DNA from: Myxococcales bacterium
Lineage (GTDB): Bacteria; Myxococcota; Polyangia; Polyangiales; Polyangiaceae
Length of the DNA: 9,236 nt
Assembly (NCBI GenBank): GCA_020430865.1
Contig: JAGQIY010000879.1
Location: 1 to 9,236 of the forward strand
Direction of reading: 5' to 3'
Shown: positions 1 to 6,359 of the stretch, one piece after another
Position numbering within the stretch: position 1 is the first letter of the stretch
Layout: the number at the start of each line of letters is the position of its first letter
Position numbers and translations under genes: made by a program
The notes under the pieces: model-generated
What the model saw: only the letters and a program-made list of their open reading frames with translations
The model's database searches: none
Told to the model about the DNA's origin: nothing

Positions 1-143
1 GAGCCTTCTGGCCAAGTCGGTTCGGACTGGCTGACGACCTCGGGCGGCGTGACCTCGGCGTGATCCCCATGGGCTGCCGCGGGTGGACACAGCAGCAAGC
101 CGGCGAGGGCGGCGGTCGTGGGACTCAGGCGCCGAAGCGTCAT
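1..143 (-). CDS. N-terminus of exported protein, probably TonB-dependent receptor with TonB-C-like start (partial)
   Basis: Only the first 47 codons are present; the gene runs off the left edge. The start is the ATG whose complement is at 141-143. No other in-frame ATG or GTG is seen in the 80 bp upstream. The peptide opens with basic residues (MTLRR), then a hydrophobic stretch rich in Ala and Leu, and a likely signal peptidase I site after PAAA near residue 24. The mature start has a His pair (HGDH), followed by PPEVVSQSEPTWPEG. That last segment resembles the opening of TonB C-terminal-type domains (PP..V....P.YP.), which in myxobacteria are often fused to the N-terminus of TonB-dependent outer membrane receptors. 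The signal peptide is read directly from the sequence; the receptor assignment is inference from one short motif. It could instead be a stand-alone energy-transducer-like or metal-binding periplasmic protein. No clear Shine-Dalgarno sequence precedes the ATG. Confidence 0.6.
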   Translation of the reverse strand, partial: MTLRRLSPTTAALAGLLLCPPAAAHGDHAEVTPPEVVSQSEPTWPEG

Positions 144-163
144 GGACCCGGTGTAACACGTGT

Positions 164-179
164 AGTAAAAAACGTGCCA
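164..179 (-). promoter_or_regulatory. Sigma-54-like promoter element upstream of the exported protein
   Basis: Read on the minus strand, this stretch is TGGCACGTTTTTTACT. The -24 half matches the sigma-54 consensus (TGGCACG) fully and the spacing is right. The -12 half reads TTAC where TTGC is expected, so the G of the GC pair is lost. Initiation would fall near position 153, about 10 nt before the ATG at 143, which leaves little room for a ribosome binding site. The surrounding 151-180 region is AT-rich for this genome and also holds the overlapping palindromes GTGTAACAC (151-159) and ACACGTGT (156-163), which could be an operator. Treat as a candidate only. Confidence 0.25.
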
Positions 180-223
180 CCGAATTCCTCCCGCGGCTTC
201 GAGGATTCTGCCGCTCTCGGCCG

Positions 224-820
224 CTAGCGATGCTCCACCGTCTGGCCGGGGCGGAGCCACCCTGCGAGCGCTGCGACCATCAGGAGGCCGAGCCAGCCCA
301 GGCTGGTCCAGGCCCAGCGCGGATCCGTGGTGGCGATGGGCAGCTTACCCAGCGCTCGAGGCAAGTACGTGAGGCAGAACACCAGCCAGAGGTAGCCGAA
401 GTAGCCGAAGCTCAGCCTCAGTCGATTGCGTGTGGAAACAAATCGGTAGGCGAATGGAAAGCTGACGAGCAGAGCATAGCCGAGCATGCCGCCGGCGAGG
501 CGGCTCCCCGCCGGCCACAGACCGAGCGGCGTCAGATAGCCGGCGATGAAGCCGAGGTGCACGACGTGCGCCGCCGCGAATGCGCCGAAGCCGCTCAGCG
601 GCGGCACCCGTCGGCCCATGCACCAGGTCAGCCAGAGCCCGCTGAAGAGCGCCAGGGACCAGCGCCCGGTGTTGCGAGTCGCTGCGGCGAGGGCCGCGCG
701 ATCCTCATCCACGACGGCGATGGACAAGCCGCCGATGACGCCAGCTGCCAGCGCGGCGCCCAGGCTCCAGAGCAGCGCGCGGCCGGTGCTCTGCTCGGTC
801 TCCCCATCTCCCCTCGACAT
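224..820 (-). CDS. Six-helix integral membrane protein, distantly like ferric-reductase transmembrane domains
   Basis: This 198-residue protein is predicted from ATG at 818-820; a TTG three codons upstream is possible but less likely. Hydrophobic segments suggest six membrane helices near residues 16-36, 52-68, 78-98, 107-127, 138-155 and 171-190. Helix 3 carries two histidines (His85 and His88, AAAHVVHLGF). The order of an RNTGR-led helix, a short arginine loop and a His-bearing helix recalls the ferric-reductase-like/YedZ (MsrQ) fold. In that family further heme-ligating histidines lie in helix 5. Here helix 5 reads FGYFGYLWLVFCLTYLP, with no histidine, so bis-heme binding as in the family is not supported. 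Function is unknown. The gene is divergent from the exonuclease gene and is followed after 80 bp by the exported protein on the same strand. The family link is weak; the membrane topology is much firmer. Confidence 0.7.
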   Translation of the reverse strand: MSRGDGETEQSTGRALLWSLGAALAAGVIGGLSIAVVDEDRAALAAATRNTGRWSLALFSGLWLTWCMGRRVPPLSGFGAFAAAHVVHLGFIAGYLTPLGLWPAGSRLAGGMLGYALLVSFPFAYRFVSTRNRLRLSFGYFGYLWLVFCLTYLPRALGKLPIATTDPRWAWTSLGWLGLLMVAALAGWLRPGQTVEHR

Positions 821-884
821 GGACGCCAAGGATCAGGGGATCCCAGCGCCGCCGCAAGCTCCGCTTGATTGCTTGCGGCGAGCC

Positions 885-1763
885 GTGAGTAGAGTGCTTG
901 GTGCGGTGCCGTCTCCCCCCCAAGAACGCCGAACTCGCGACCCCGAGACTCGCAGGCAGCTGCTGCGCGTCACCTGCTGGAACGTGAACGGCGTGCGAGC
1001 GGCGACGCGCAAGGGACTCGTGGAGTGGTTGAGCGAGGATGGGCCCGACTTCATCGCGCTTCAGGAGGTGCGAGCCTTGCCGCATCAGATCCCTGCGGAG
1101 TTGAGCGACCTCGGGCTCCGGGCGCACTGGGAGCCTGCGGAGCGTCCGGGGTACAGCGGGGTGGGCTGGCTCTCGGCGCACGACATCGAGGCGGTCCAGC
1201 TGAGCTTGCCGCGGCGTTTCCGCGTCGAAGGGCGAGCATCTCTCGTCAGGTGCGGCGCCCTGTGGCTGTGCTCGGTTTATGTTCCGAAGGGAAGCGGCAC
1301 GCTGCGTGACAACAGCCGTGTGCCGTACAAGCTCGCCTTCTCCAGAGCGCTGCGTGGACGCTTGCAGCCTCTGGTCGACGCCGGGGAGCGCGTGGTGGTG
1401 CTCGGCGATTTCAACACCGCGCATCAGGAGATCGATCTGGCGCGTCCGAGGCAGAACCGCGACAACAGCGGGTTCCTGCCCGGGGAGCGCCGCGACTTCG
1501 CCGCCTGGCTTCGGAAGGGATGGATCGACAGCTTTCGTGCCAAGCAAATCGAAGCCGACGGGGAGCCGCGTGGGGGCCACTACACCTGGTGGAGTCAGCG
1601 GCTCGGGTTGCGGGAGCGCAACGTCGGTTGGCGCATCGACTACGCGCTGGTCAGCCCGGCGGCGTGGCCCTTCGTACGCCGCGCTTTCATCCTGCCCGAG
1701 GTTCGGGGTAGTGATCACTGCCCCCTCGGGGTGGAGTTCGATCGAGCCGTGCTCGAGCGGTAG
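885..1763 (+). CDS. xthA: Exodeoxyribonuclease III (AP endonuclease family)
   Basis: Metal-dependent 3'-5' exonuclease and apurinic/apyrimidinic endonuclease of base excision repair, acting in the cytoplasm. Every catalytic element of the EEP-fold ExoIII family is visible (numbering from GTG 885): Asn33 in WNVNGVR, metal ligand Glu61 in LQEVR, the active-site Tyr in SVYVPKG, the Asp-x-Asn pair in VVLGDFNTAH, the Trp-rich YTWW loop, Asp in WRIDYAL, and the final catalytic His in GSDHCP. The catalytic core begins about 26 residues after the chosen start, giving 292 residues against roughly 250-290 for the family. The start is uncertain: GTG 885, 894 and 906 are in frame, none with a strong Shine-Dalgarno sequence. 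ATG 819 is also in frame but would overlap the start codon of the divergent membrane gene. The stop lies 3 bp before ktrB, so the two may be co-transcribed, an unexpected pairing of DNA repair with potassium uptake. Confidence 0.93.
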   Translation: MSRVLGAVPSPPQERRTRDPETRRQLLRVTCWNVNGVRAATRKGLVEWLSEDGPDFIALQEVRALPHQIPAELSDLGLRAHWEPAERPGYSGVGWLSAHDIEAVQLSLPRRFRVEGRASLVRCGALWLCSVYVPKGSGTLRDNSRVPYKLAFSRALRGRLQPLVDAGERVVVLGDFNTAHQEIDLARPRQNRDNSGFLPGERRDFAAWLRKGWIDSFRAKQIEADGEPRGGHYTWWSQRLGLRERNVGWRIDYALVSPAAWPFVRRAFILPEVRGSDHCPLGVEFDRAVLER

Positions 1764-1766
1764 ACC

Positions 1767-3818
1767 ATGGCGAAACGCTCGGAAGTTCCCGAAGAGCTGG
1801 TGAGGGCCAGCGGCATCTTCGCCGGGCTGGGGCCGCTGCTCAGCCTCGTCGGGCCGTTGGTCGACGCCCACTGGGTCCAGCGCGGATTCAGTCGTGACTG
1901 GCACGTGGCGGCGCCGATCTGGGGACTCTGGGTGGTGAGCGGCGCGATGAGTCTCGGCGGCCTGCTGCTCCCGCTGCGCCCGGCGTTCGGCCGACCGCTG
2001 GTGATGCTCTCGGCGATGGCCTGGGCGGGCACCGCGGTCTGGCTGTCACACTTCAACCCGCTGATGGCGCTGGTGGCTGTCTCCATCTGCCTGGCGTTGA
2101 TGCACTGGATGTATCCCGCTCGCCGCATCCTCACCCCGATCGGGCTCTTGCCCGCGGTGTCCTACGCGCGAGGGAGCGCTTCGGTCGTGCTGCTGGCGAT
2201 CGCAACCGTGATCCTCGCGGAACATAGGCTCGATCTCGGCACGCTGGTGGCGTTCCAGGTGGCCTCCGGGATTTCGACGTTGTTGTTCCTGCGAGCGGCT
2301 TTCGCACGTCGCCTGCAGCAACCCATCGTGTTCTGGCTGGCGTGGCTGATGCTTGGCGTCGCGCTGGTGGACGCCAGCATGCTGCAGACGGCTCGCGTCG
2401 GGTGGCGCGGGGTGCTCCTGCTCGCCAGCGTTCCGGCCCTGGTTGCGCTGCTGGGGCTGCGACACCCGCGCGGGGGCTCGCGCATGGTCGCCGCTCTCGT
2501 CGACGCCGTCGCGTCGCATCCCGCGCGCCTCTTGGCCGTGACCTTCCTCGCCTTGTGCGTGGGCGGTAGCGTGCTCTTGCGGCTGCCGGCAGCGAGCGCG
2601 GGGCAAGAAGCGCTGCGTGCCGTGGACGCGGCGTTCACCGCGACCAGCGCGGTGTGTGTGACGGGGCTCATCGTGCTGGATACGCCCGTCGCGCTGAGTC
2701 ACACGGGGCAGGTCTTGCTGCTGCTACTGATTCAGGTGGGCGGCCTCGGTATCATGAGCTTCTCCACGGTGATCGCAGCCGCGCTCGGGCAGCGCCTCAG
2801 CTTGCGCCACGAAGCGGCGATGGCCGAGATGGTCGGTAGCGACAACCGCGGGGAACTGAACGAGGCGCTGCGGCGGCTGCTCGGGGTCACCTTCATCAGC
2901 GAGCTCGCCGGGGCGCTCCTGATGTGGCCGCTCTTCGTACGATCGGGCGACTCGGTGCTCGGCGGGCTCTGGCGAGCCGGCTTCACCTCGATCTCGGCGT
3001 TCTGCAACGCGGGCTTCGCGCTGCAGTCCGACAGCCTCGTGGGCTACACCCAGGACACGGGGATCCTGCACATCGTCGGACTGCTGATCATCCTGGGCGG
3101 GCTCTCTCCCCTGGTGATCGTGGAGTTTCCGCGCTGGGTGCGGCGGCGCAAGGTCTCGGTCCAGACGCGGCTCGTGATGCTGATGACCATCGGGCTGTTG
3201 GTGAGTGGGGCGGTGTTCATCGGCTTGCTCGAGTGGTCGCATGCCTTCGCACAGCTGAGCTACTGGGATCGGGTCAACGCCGCTTGGTTTCAGTCGGTCA
3301 CGTTGCGCACCGCCGGCTTCAATTCCGTCGATCTGGCTCAGCTCCGTCCGGCGACGCTGTGGCTCATGTGTGTCTACATGTTCATCGGCGGTAGCCCCGG
3401 CGGCACCGCAGGCGGCATCAAGACGACGACAGCCGCGATCTTGATGGCCGCGGTCGGCAGCGCGATGCGAGGCCGCTGGGACGTCGTCGCCTACGGACGG
3501 CGGATCCCGACGCAGAACGTGTACAAGGCCGCAGCGATCGTCACCATTGCTCTCGGCTTCATCGTGGTCGGCGTGATCGCCCTGGGGGTCACGCAGGAGC
3601 TGGACTTCGTGGCGACCCTGTTCGAGGTCGTGTCCGCGCTGGGGACGGTGGGTGTCAGCGTGGGAGCGACGGGACAGCTCGACGACGTCGGTAAGGTGAT
3701 CGTCATGGCCTTGATGTTCGTGGGGCGAATTGGTCCCCTCACCTTGTTCTTGTTCCTGAACGAGCGCAGCTTCAACGCGGCTTGGGACATGCCCGAAGAG
3801 GATGTGGACGTCGGCTAG
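1767..3818 (+). CDS. ktrB: Potassium uptake translocation subunit, TrkH/KtrB family, with long N-terminal membrane extension
   Basis: Pore-forming subunit of a Trk/Ktr K+ transporter in the inner membrane, gated by an RCK ring made by the next gene. The C-terminal part (from about residue 250) shows the four membrane-pore-membrane repeats with their filter loops: VCVTGL at 296-301, CNAGF at 413-417, RTAGF at 514-518 and GTVGVS at 626-631. The flexible intramembrane gate of the third repeat is visible as GGSPGGTAGGIKTT (541-554), and the conserved VGRIGPLT motif is at 652-659. At 683 residues it is well above the roughly 440-500 of classic KtrB/TrkH. The extra roughly 240 N-terminal residues are strongly hydrophobic, with perhaps six or seven helices and no family recognised; longer TrkH-family proteins are known in other bacteria. 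The ATG is 3 bp after the exonuclease stop. ktrA follows after 60 bp. Confidence 0.95.
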   Translation: MAKRSEVPEELVRASGIFAGLGPLLSLVGPLVDAHWVQRGFSRDWHVAAPIWGLWVVSGAMSLGGLLLPLRPAFGRPLVMLSAMAWAGTAVWLSHFNPLMALVAVSICLALMHWMYPARRILTPIGLLPAVSYARGSASVVLLAIATVILAEHRLDLGTLVAFQVASGISTLLFLRAAFARRLQQPIVFWLAWLMLGVALVDASMLQTARVGWRGVLLLASVPALVALLGLRHPRGGSRMVAALVDAVASHPARLLAVTFLALCVGGSVLLRLPAASAGQEALRAVDAAFTATSAVCVTGLIVLDTPVALSHTGQVLLLLLIQVGGLGIMSFSTVIAAALGQRLSLRHEAAMAEMVGSDNRGELNEALRRLLGVTFISELAGALLMWPLFVRSGDSVLGGLWRAGFTSISAFCNAGFALQSDSLVGYTQDTGILHIVGLLIILGGLSPLVIVEFPRWVRRRKVSVQTRLVMLMTIGLLVSGAVFIGLLEWSHAFAQLSYWDRVNAAWFQSVTLRTAGFNSVDLAQLRPATLWLMCVYMFIGGSPGGTAGGIKTTTAAILMAAVGSAMRGRWDVVAYGRRIPTQNVYKAAAIVTIALGFIVVGVIALGVTQELDFVATLFEVVSALGTVGVSVGATGQLDDVGKVIVMALMFVGRIGPLTLFLFLNERSFNAAWDMPEEDVDVG

Positions 3819-3878
3819 CGCCGGTACCTCGACCGTTGCGCGTACGCCGCTCCGACGAGAGTCCACGGGAAGCAAACG

Positions 3879-4538
3879 ATGAAGAAGCAAGTGATGGTGG
3901 TTGGCTTGGGACACTTCGGTAGCGCCGTGGCCCGCGCGTTGTCGGCGCGGGGCACAGAGGTGCTCGCGGTGGACAAGGATGCCGGCCGCGTGCGCAACGT
4001 CTCCCAGACCGTCGCGGAGGCGCTGTGCTTCGACGCCACGGACGAAGAGCTGCTGAACCGCACGGCACCGGGCAAGCGAGACGCCTGCATCTGTGCCATC
4101 GGTGACGAGGCGACCGAGGCCTCGATCATGTGCACCGCGCTGCTCAAGCAAATGGGCGCCAAGCGGCTGATCGGTCGGGCCAACAACGACCTCCACGCGC
4201 GCATCCTGCGCCTGGTCGGCGCAGACATGGTAGTCAACCCGGAGCGCGACTTCGGAGAGCGCTTCGCCAATCTGCTGATCCACGACCGCGTGCTGGGTGA
4301 GTTGCCGCTCGGAACCGATCTGGTGCTCACGGAGCTCGAGGTTCCAAGGCTGTTCATTGGCCGCAACCTGATCGAGCTACAGCTGCCGCGTCGCTACGGT
4401 GTGACGGTCGTCGCCATACGCCACGCCGGCGAACGGGAGGTCAGCGTCCCCGACCCCAAGGCGGGGATCGAGGAGGGTGACGTCTTGATCACCGTCGCCT
4501 CCAAGGACGCGGTGACTCAGATGCTGGAGCGGCTCTAG
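3879..4538 (+). CDS. ktrA: Potassium uptake regulatory subunit, TrkA/KtrA-type RCK protein
   Basis: Cytosolic gating ring subunit that binds nucleotides and opens or closes the KtrB pore. The 219 residues match the two-domain KtrA layout. RCK_N (about 1-124) is a Rossmann fold with the glycine motif GLGHFG at 9-14, the acidic end of beta-2 at Asp32 (AVDKD), and NPERDFG at 120-126, which lines up with the HPEKDMG segment of Bacillus subtilis KtrA. RCK_C (about 135-219) carries the typical IELQLPRRYGVTVVAIRH segment and a GDVLITVAS strand; in KtrA proteins this domain can bind cyclic di-AMP, which is known for the family and not shown here. Single RCK_N/RCK_C content distinguishes it from the duplicated TrkA of enterobacteria. 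A Shine-Dalgarno sequence GGGAAG at 3867-3872 lies 6 nt before the ATG. The sensor gene starts 2 bp after the stop, pointing to one operon. Confidence 0.95.
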   Translation: MKKQVMVVGLGHFGSAVARALSARGTEVLAVDKDAGRVRNVSQTVAEALCFDATDEELLNRTAPGKRDACICAIGDEATEASIMCTALLKQMGAKRLIGRANNDLHARILRLVGADMVVNPERDFGERFANLLIHDRVLGELPLGTDLVLTELEVPRLFIGRNLIELQLPRRYGVTVVAIRHAGEREVSVPDPKAGIEEGDVLITVASKDAVTQMLERL

Positions 4539-4540
4539 CC

Positions 4541-5716
4541 ATGGCCTCCAGGTCGAAACCCAGCCCCGACGCGAAGTCCTCGAAGCGCGCCAAGCGGAGC
4601 GACGCGAAGTCCAAGAGCGCGCCGCAGTCTGGCGCGAAGACCGAGTCGAACCCAGATCGTGCAGCCGAGGCTCCAGGCGACGTGGGAGCGAGGAAGTCAC
4701 CGGAGACCACGGCGCGCAGCGGCGAGCCAGCACCGAGGGCGCGCACCGACGCGATGCAGTTGACTCGCGCAACACGGGTCGCGTTCACGGCCCTGCTGAT
4801 CGTGAACCTCGCGAGCGCCGCGGCAGCGATCGGGCTCCTGGGGCGCATGCGACCGGCGATCGAGCGCATCATCGAGCGCAACATCTACTCGCTGGAAGCG
4901 GTGGAGAGCATGCTCGTGGTGCTCGCCGCGCCCGAGGGCGCGACCGACGCCAACCGTCGAGCGCTGGACGACGCCCTGCTGCGCGCGGAGCGCAACATCA
5001 CGGGTGATCAGGAGCGACCGCTGATCGCGCGGTTGCGCGAACGCACGCCCGTGGCCTTGGGCGGCGACGTCGCGGCGCGCCAGGAGTCGCTGAAGGCCCT
5101 GCAGGAACTCGCGGACGTGAACCGCAAGGACATCGAGCAGGCGGACCAGAACGCCAAGCGCCTGGGCACCGCGGGTGCGTGGGCCGTGAGCTTTCTGGCG
5201 CTGCTCGCGCTCGGCAGCGGGTTCATCGGGCTCAGGCGCTTCGACCGTCGAGTGCTGGCGCCCTTGGAGGAGCTTCACAGCGTGCTGACGGATCACTCCC
5301 AGGGCCAGCGCTTGCGCCGCTGCGGGGCGCTGGGACAGGCGTCGAAGGAGCTTCACGAGAGCATGCTGTCGCTGAACGAGCTGCTCGACTCTCGTGCCGA
5401 GGAGAGCGTGCGACGCATCGAAGTCAACCGGCAAGAGGACTCCGAAGCGGAGCGTGGCTCCCTGCTCGCTGTCCTCGATCTGATCCCGGAGCCGACCTGG
5501 CTGGTGGACGGCGAAGGCGCGATCTTGGCAGCGAATAGCCAGGCGTTGGCTCGCGTCGCGGACGACGCGGAGCTAGCTCGGGCGGTCAAGGCCCTGGCCC
5601 GGGGTGACGAGACGTCGGAGTCGACGCCGGGCGTCTCGGAGCGCCTGCAGCGCACACCAGTCGCCGGCAGCGAACGCGCGCTGTTGCGCCTCGGGGAAAC
5701 GGCTCAGTCCTCATAG
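4541..5716 (+). CDS. Membrane sensor protein, KinB/NtrY-like input with HAMP and PAS but no kinase
   Basis: The 391 residues read, in order: a Lys/Ser/Ala/Pro-rich cytoplasmic tail (1-72); helix TM1 (79-100); a mostly helical periplasmic region (101-210); TM2 (211-231); a HAMP-like linker (232-284, with VLAPLEEL and a long coiled helix); and a PAS-like domain (about 305-385, LDLIPEPTWLVDGEGAILAAN). The periplasmic part shows features of KinB-type sensor domains: NIYSLEAVESM, then AERNITGDQE (compare the family's NITE.GE), then LADVNRKDIEQA. In relatives known to me the PAS is followed by HisKA and HATPase domains. Here the frame ends after the PAS, and no H-box or ATP-binding motif is visible in any plus-strand frame downstream. 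It is therefore either a kinase-less sensor or a degenerated kinase. Its start is 2 bp after ktrA, so it is probably co-expressed with the K+ transporter. Its last 13 bp overlap the convergent CBS gene. Domain names are inferred by eye. Confidence 0.8.
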   Translation: MASRSKPSPDAKSSKRAKRSDAKSKSAPQSGAKTESNPDRAAEAPGDVGARKSPETTARSGEPAPRARTDAMQLTRATRVAFTALLIVNLASAAAAIGLLGRMRPAIERIIERNIYSLEAVESMLVVLAAPEGATDANRRALDDALLRAERNITGDQERPLIARLRERTPVALGGDVAARQESLKALQELADVNRKDIEQADQNAKRLGTAGAWAVSFLALLALGSGFIGLRRFDRRVLAPLEELHSVLTDHSQGQRLRRCGALGQASKELHESMLSLNELLDSRAEESVRRIEVNRQEDSEAERGSLLAVLDLIPEPTWLVDGEGAILAANSQALARVADDAELARAVKALARGDETSESTPGVSERLQRTPVAGSERALLRLGETAQSS

Positions 5717-6159
5717 CCCAGGCCGCGGAGCAGATCACGCGCGGTCACGGCGCCAAGAGTCTTGCCGTACGGATCCACCACGACGGCCGCTGGCTCGCCG
5801 CTCCGCGTCAGCATGTGCGCTACCCACTTCACCGAAGCGTTGGGCGGGACCGTCGGGCAAGGCTGGACCACGTCGCCCGGGACGGATAGGTCGAGCAGGC
5901 TCTCTCGGGAATGATCCTGGCTGAGGCGCATCACGTGCAGCGCGGTCAGCAAGCCGAGGGGCTCACCTCGGGCGCCGACCACGACGACGAAGGCGTCAGC
6001 AGAATCGCTCCCCACATCGCTGAGCAGGCTGGCGACCTCGCTCAGCGGGAGGTCGCGGGTGACGATGACGGGAGGCCTCAGCACGGCGCTGACGCGGGTG
6101 TCGGAGAGGGTGTCGTGTGGCGGTCGATCGCTGCTACTCACCGGGGGCAGTTGGCTCAT
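5704..6159 (-). CDS. Small two-CBS-domain protein
   Basis: A stand-alone Bateman module of 151 residues from the ATG at 6157-6159. CBS 1 spans about 22-78 (VSAVLRPPVIVTRDLPLSEVASLL, then AFVVVVGARGEPLGLLTALHVMR). CBS 2 spans about 95-148 (VQPCPTVPPNASVKWVAHML, then AAVVVDPYGKTLGAVTARDLL), with the usual final T-x-x-D-L motif. Such pairs usually bind adenine nucleotides and act as energy or ligand sensors in the cytoplasm; the ligand is not predictable here. The frame is open up to a GTG at 6306, but the extra 49 residues look non-conserved and lie in the divergent promoter space, so the internal ATG is preferred. No strong Shine-Dalgarno sequence is seen. The stop overlaps the sensor gene by 13 bp, tail to tail. 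A link to potassium transport is possible because CBS domains regulate several ion transporters, but this rests on proximity only. Confidence 0.85.
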   Translation of the reverse strand: MSQLPPVSSSDRPPHDTLSDTRVSAVLRPPVIVTRDLPLSEVASLLSDVGSDSADAFVVVVGARGEPLGLLTALHVMRLSQDHSRESLLDLSVPGDVVQPCPTVPPNASVKWVAHMLTRSGEPAAVVVDPYGKTLGAVTARDLLRGLGYED

Positions 6160-6359
6160 CGACGTGGGAGTAGCAACCAGTGCGCCAGGCCTGACTCCGG
6201 CCCCAGGTGCGGGTTTCCAGGGGGTGAGGGGAGCGTCGTGGCACTCCGGAAGGAGCGTCCGGGCCGCGTGCGCCACAGCGAGGCGAGCCTGCTCGCGCGG
6301 CACCAAAGCCGCACATTGTGCGCTGGAGTCGGCCCTGCTCGCTGCTTATCCTCCTGGCA
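6160..6359. other. Divergent intergenic region between the CBS gene and the lipoprotein gene
   Basis: These 200 bp separate two divergent starts and should contain promoters for both, but I see no convincing -35/-10 pair. TTGTGC at 6316-6321 and GCTTAT at 6344-6349 are too far apart (22 bp). Both flanking genes have open frames that extend into this space (GTG 6306 on minus, GTG 6318 on plus). No repeat or hairpin stands out. Confidence 0.4.

Noticed and set aside
83..868. Plus-strand open frame of about 261 codons opposite the six-helix membrane protein
   Set aside because: Hydrophilic, Glu/Ala/Gln/Arg-rich and without motif, while the minus strand gives a coherent membrane protein; it also overlaps the signal peptide region of the exported gene.
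865..895. TTGATT and TAGAGT as a promoter for the exonuclease gene
   Set aside because: The 19-bp spacer is long, the match is weak, and it would overlap the preferred GTG start at 885.
705..1904. Long minus-strand open frame of about 399 codons opposite the exonuclease gene
   Set aside because: It is antisense to a gene with every catalytic motif intact; its product is rich in Pro, Arg and Glu with no recognisable domain, as expected for the mirror of GC-rich coding DNA.
2724..4283. Long minus-strand open frame of about 519 codons opposite ktrB and ktrA
   Set aside because: It spans two real genes and their spacer and has no domain; the His/Asp/Arg-rich composition is the reverse reading of hydrophobic membrane codons.
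5717..6159. Missing kinase part of the sensor continued in another frame after a frameshift
   Set aside because: No H box, N box or G box is visible in any plus-strand frame here, and the minus strand encodes an intact CBS protein, so a simple frameshift does not explain the short sensor.
6238..6256. TGGCAC on the plus strand as a sigma-54 promoter for the lipoprotein
   Set aside because: No TTGC-like -12 element at the required spacing.
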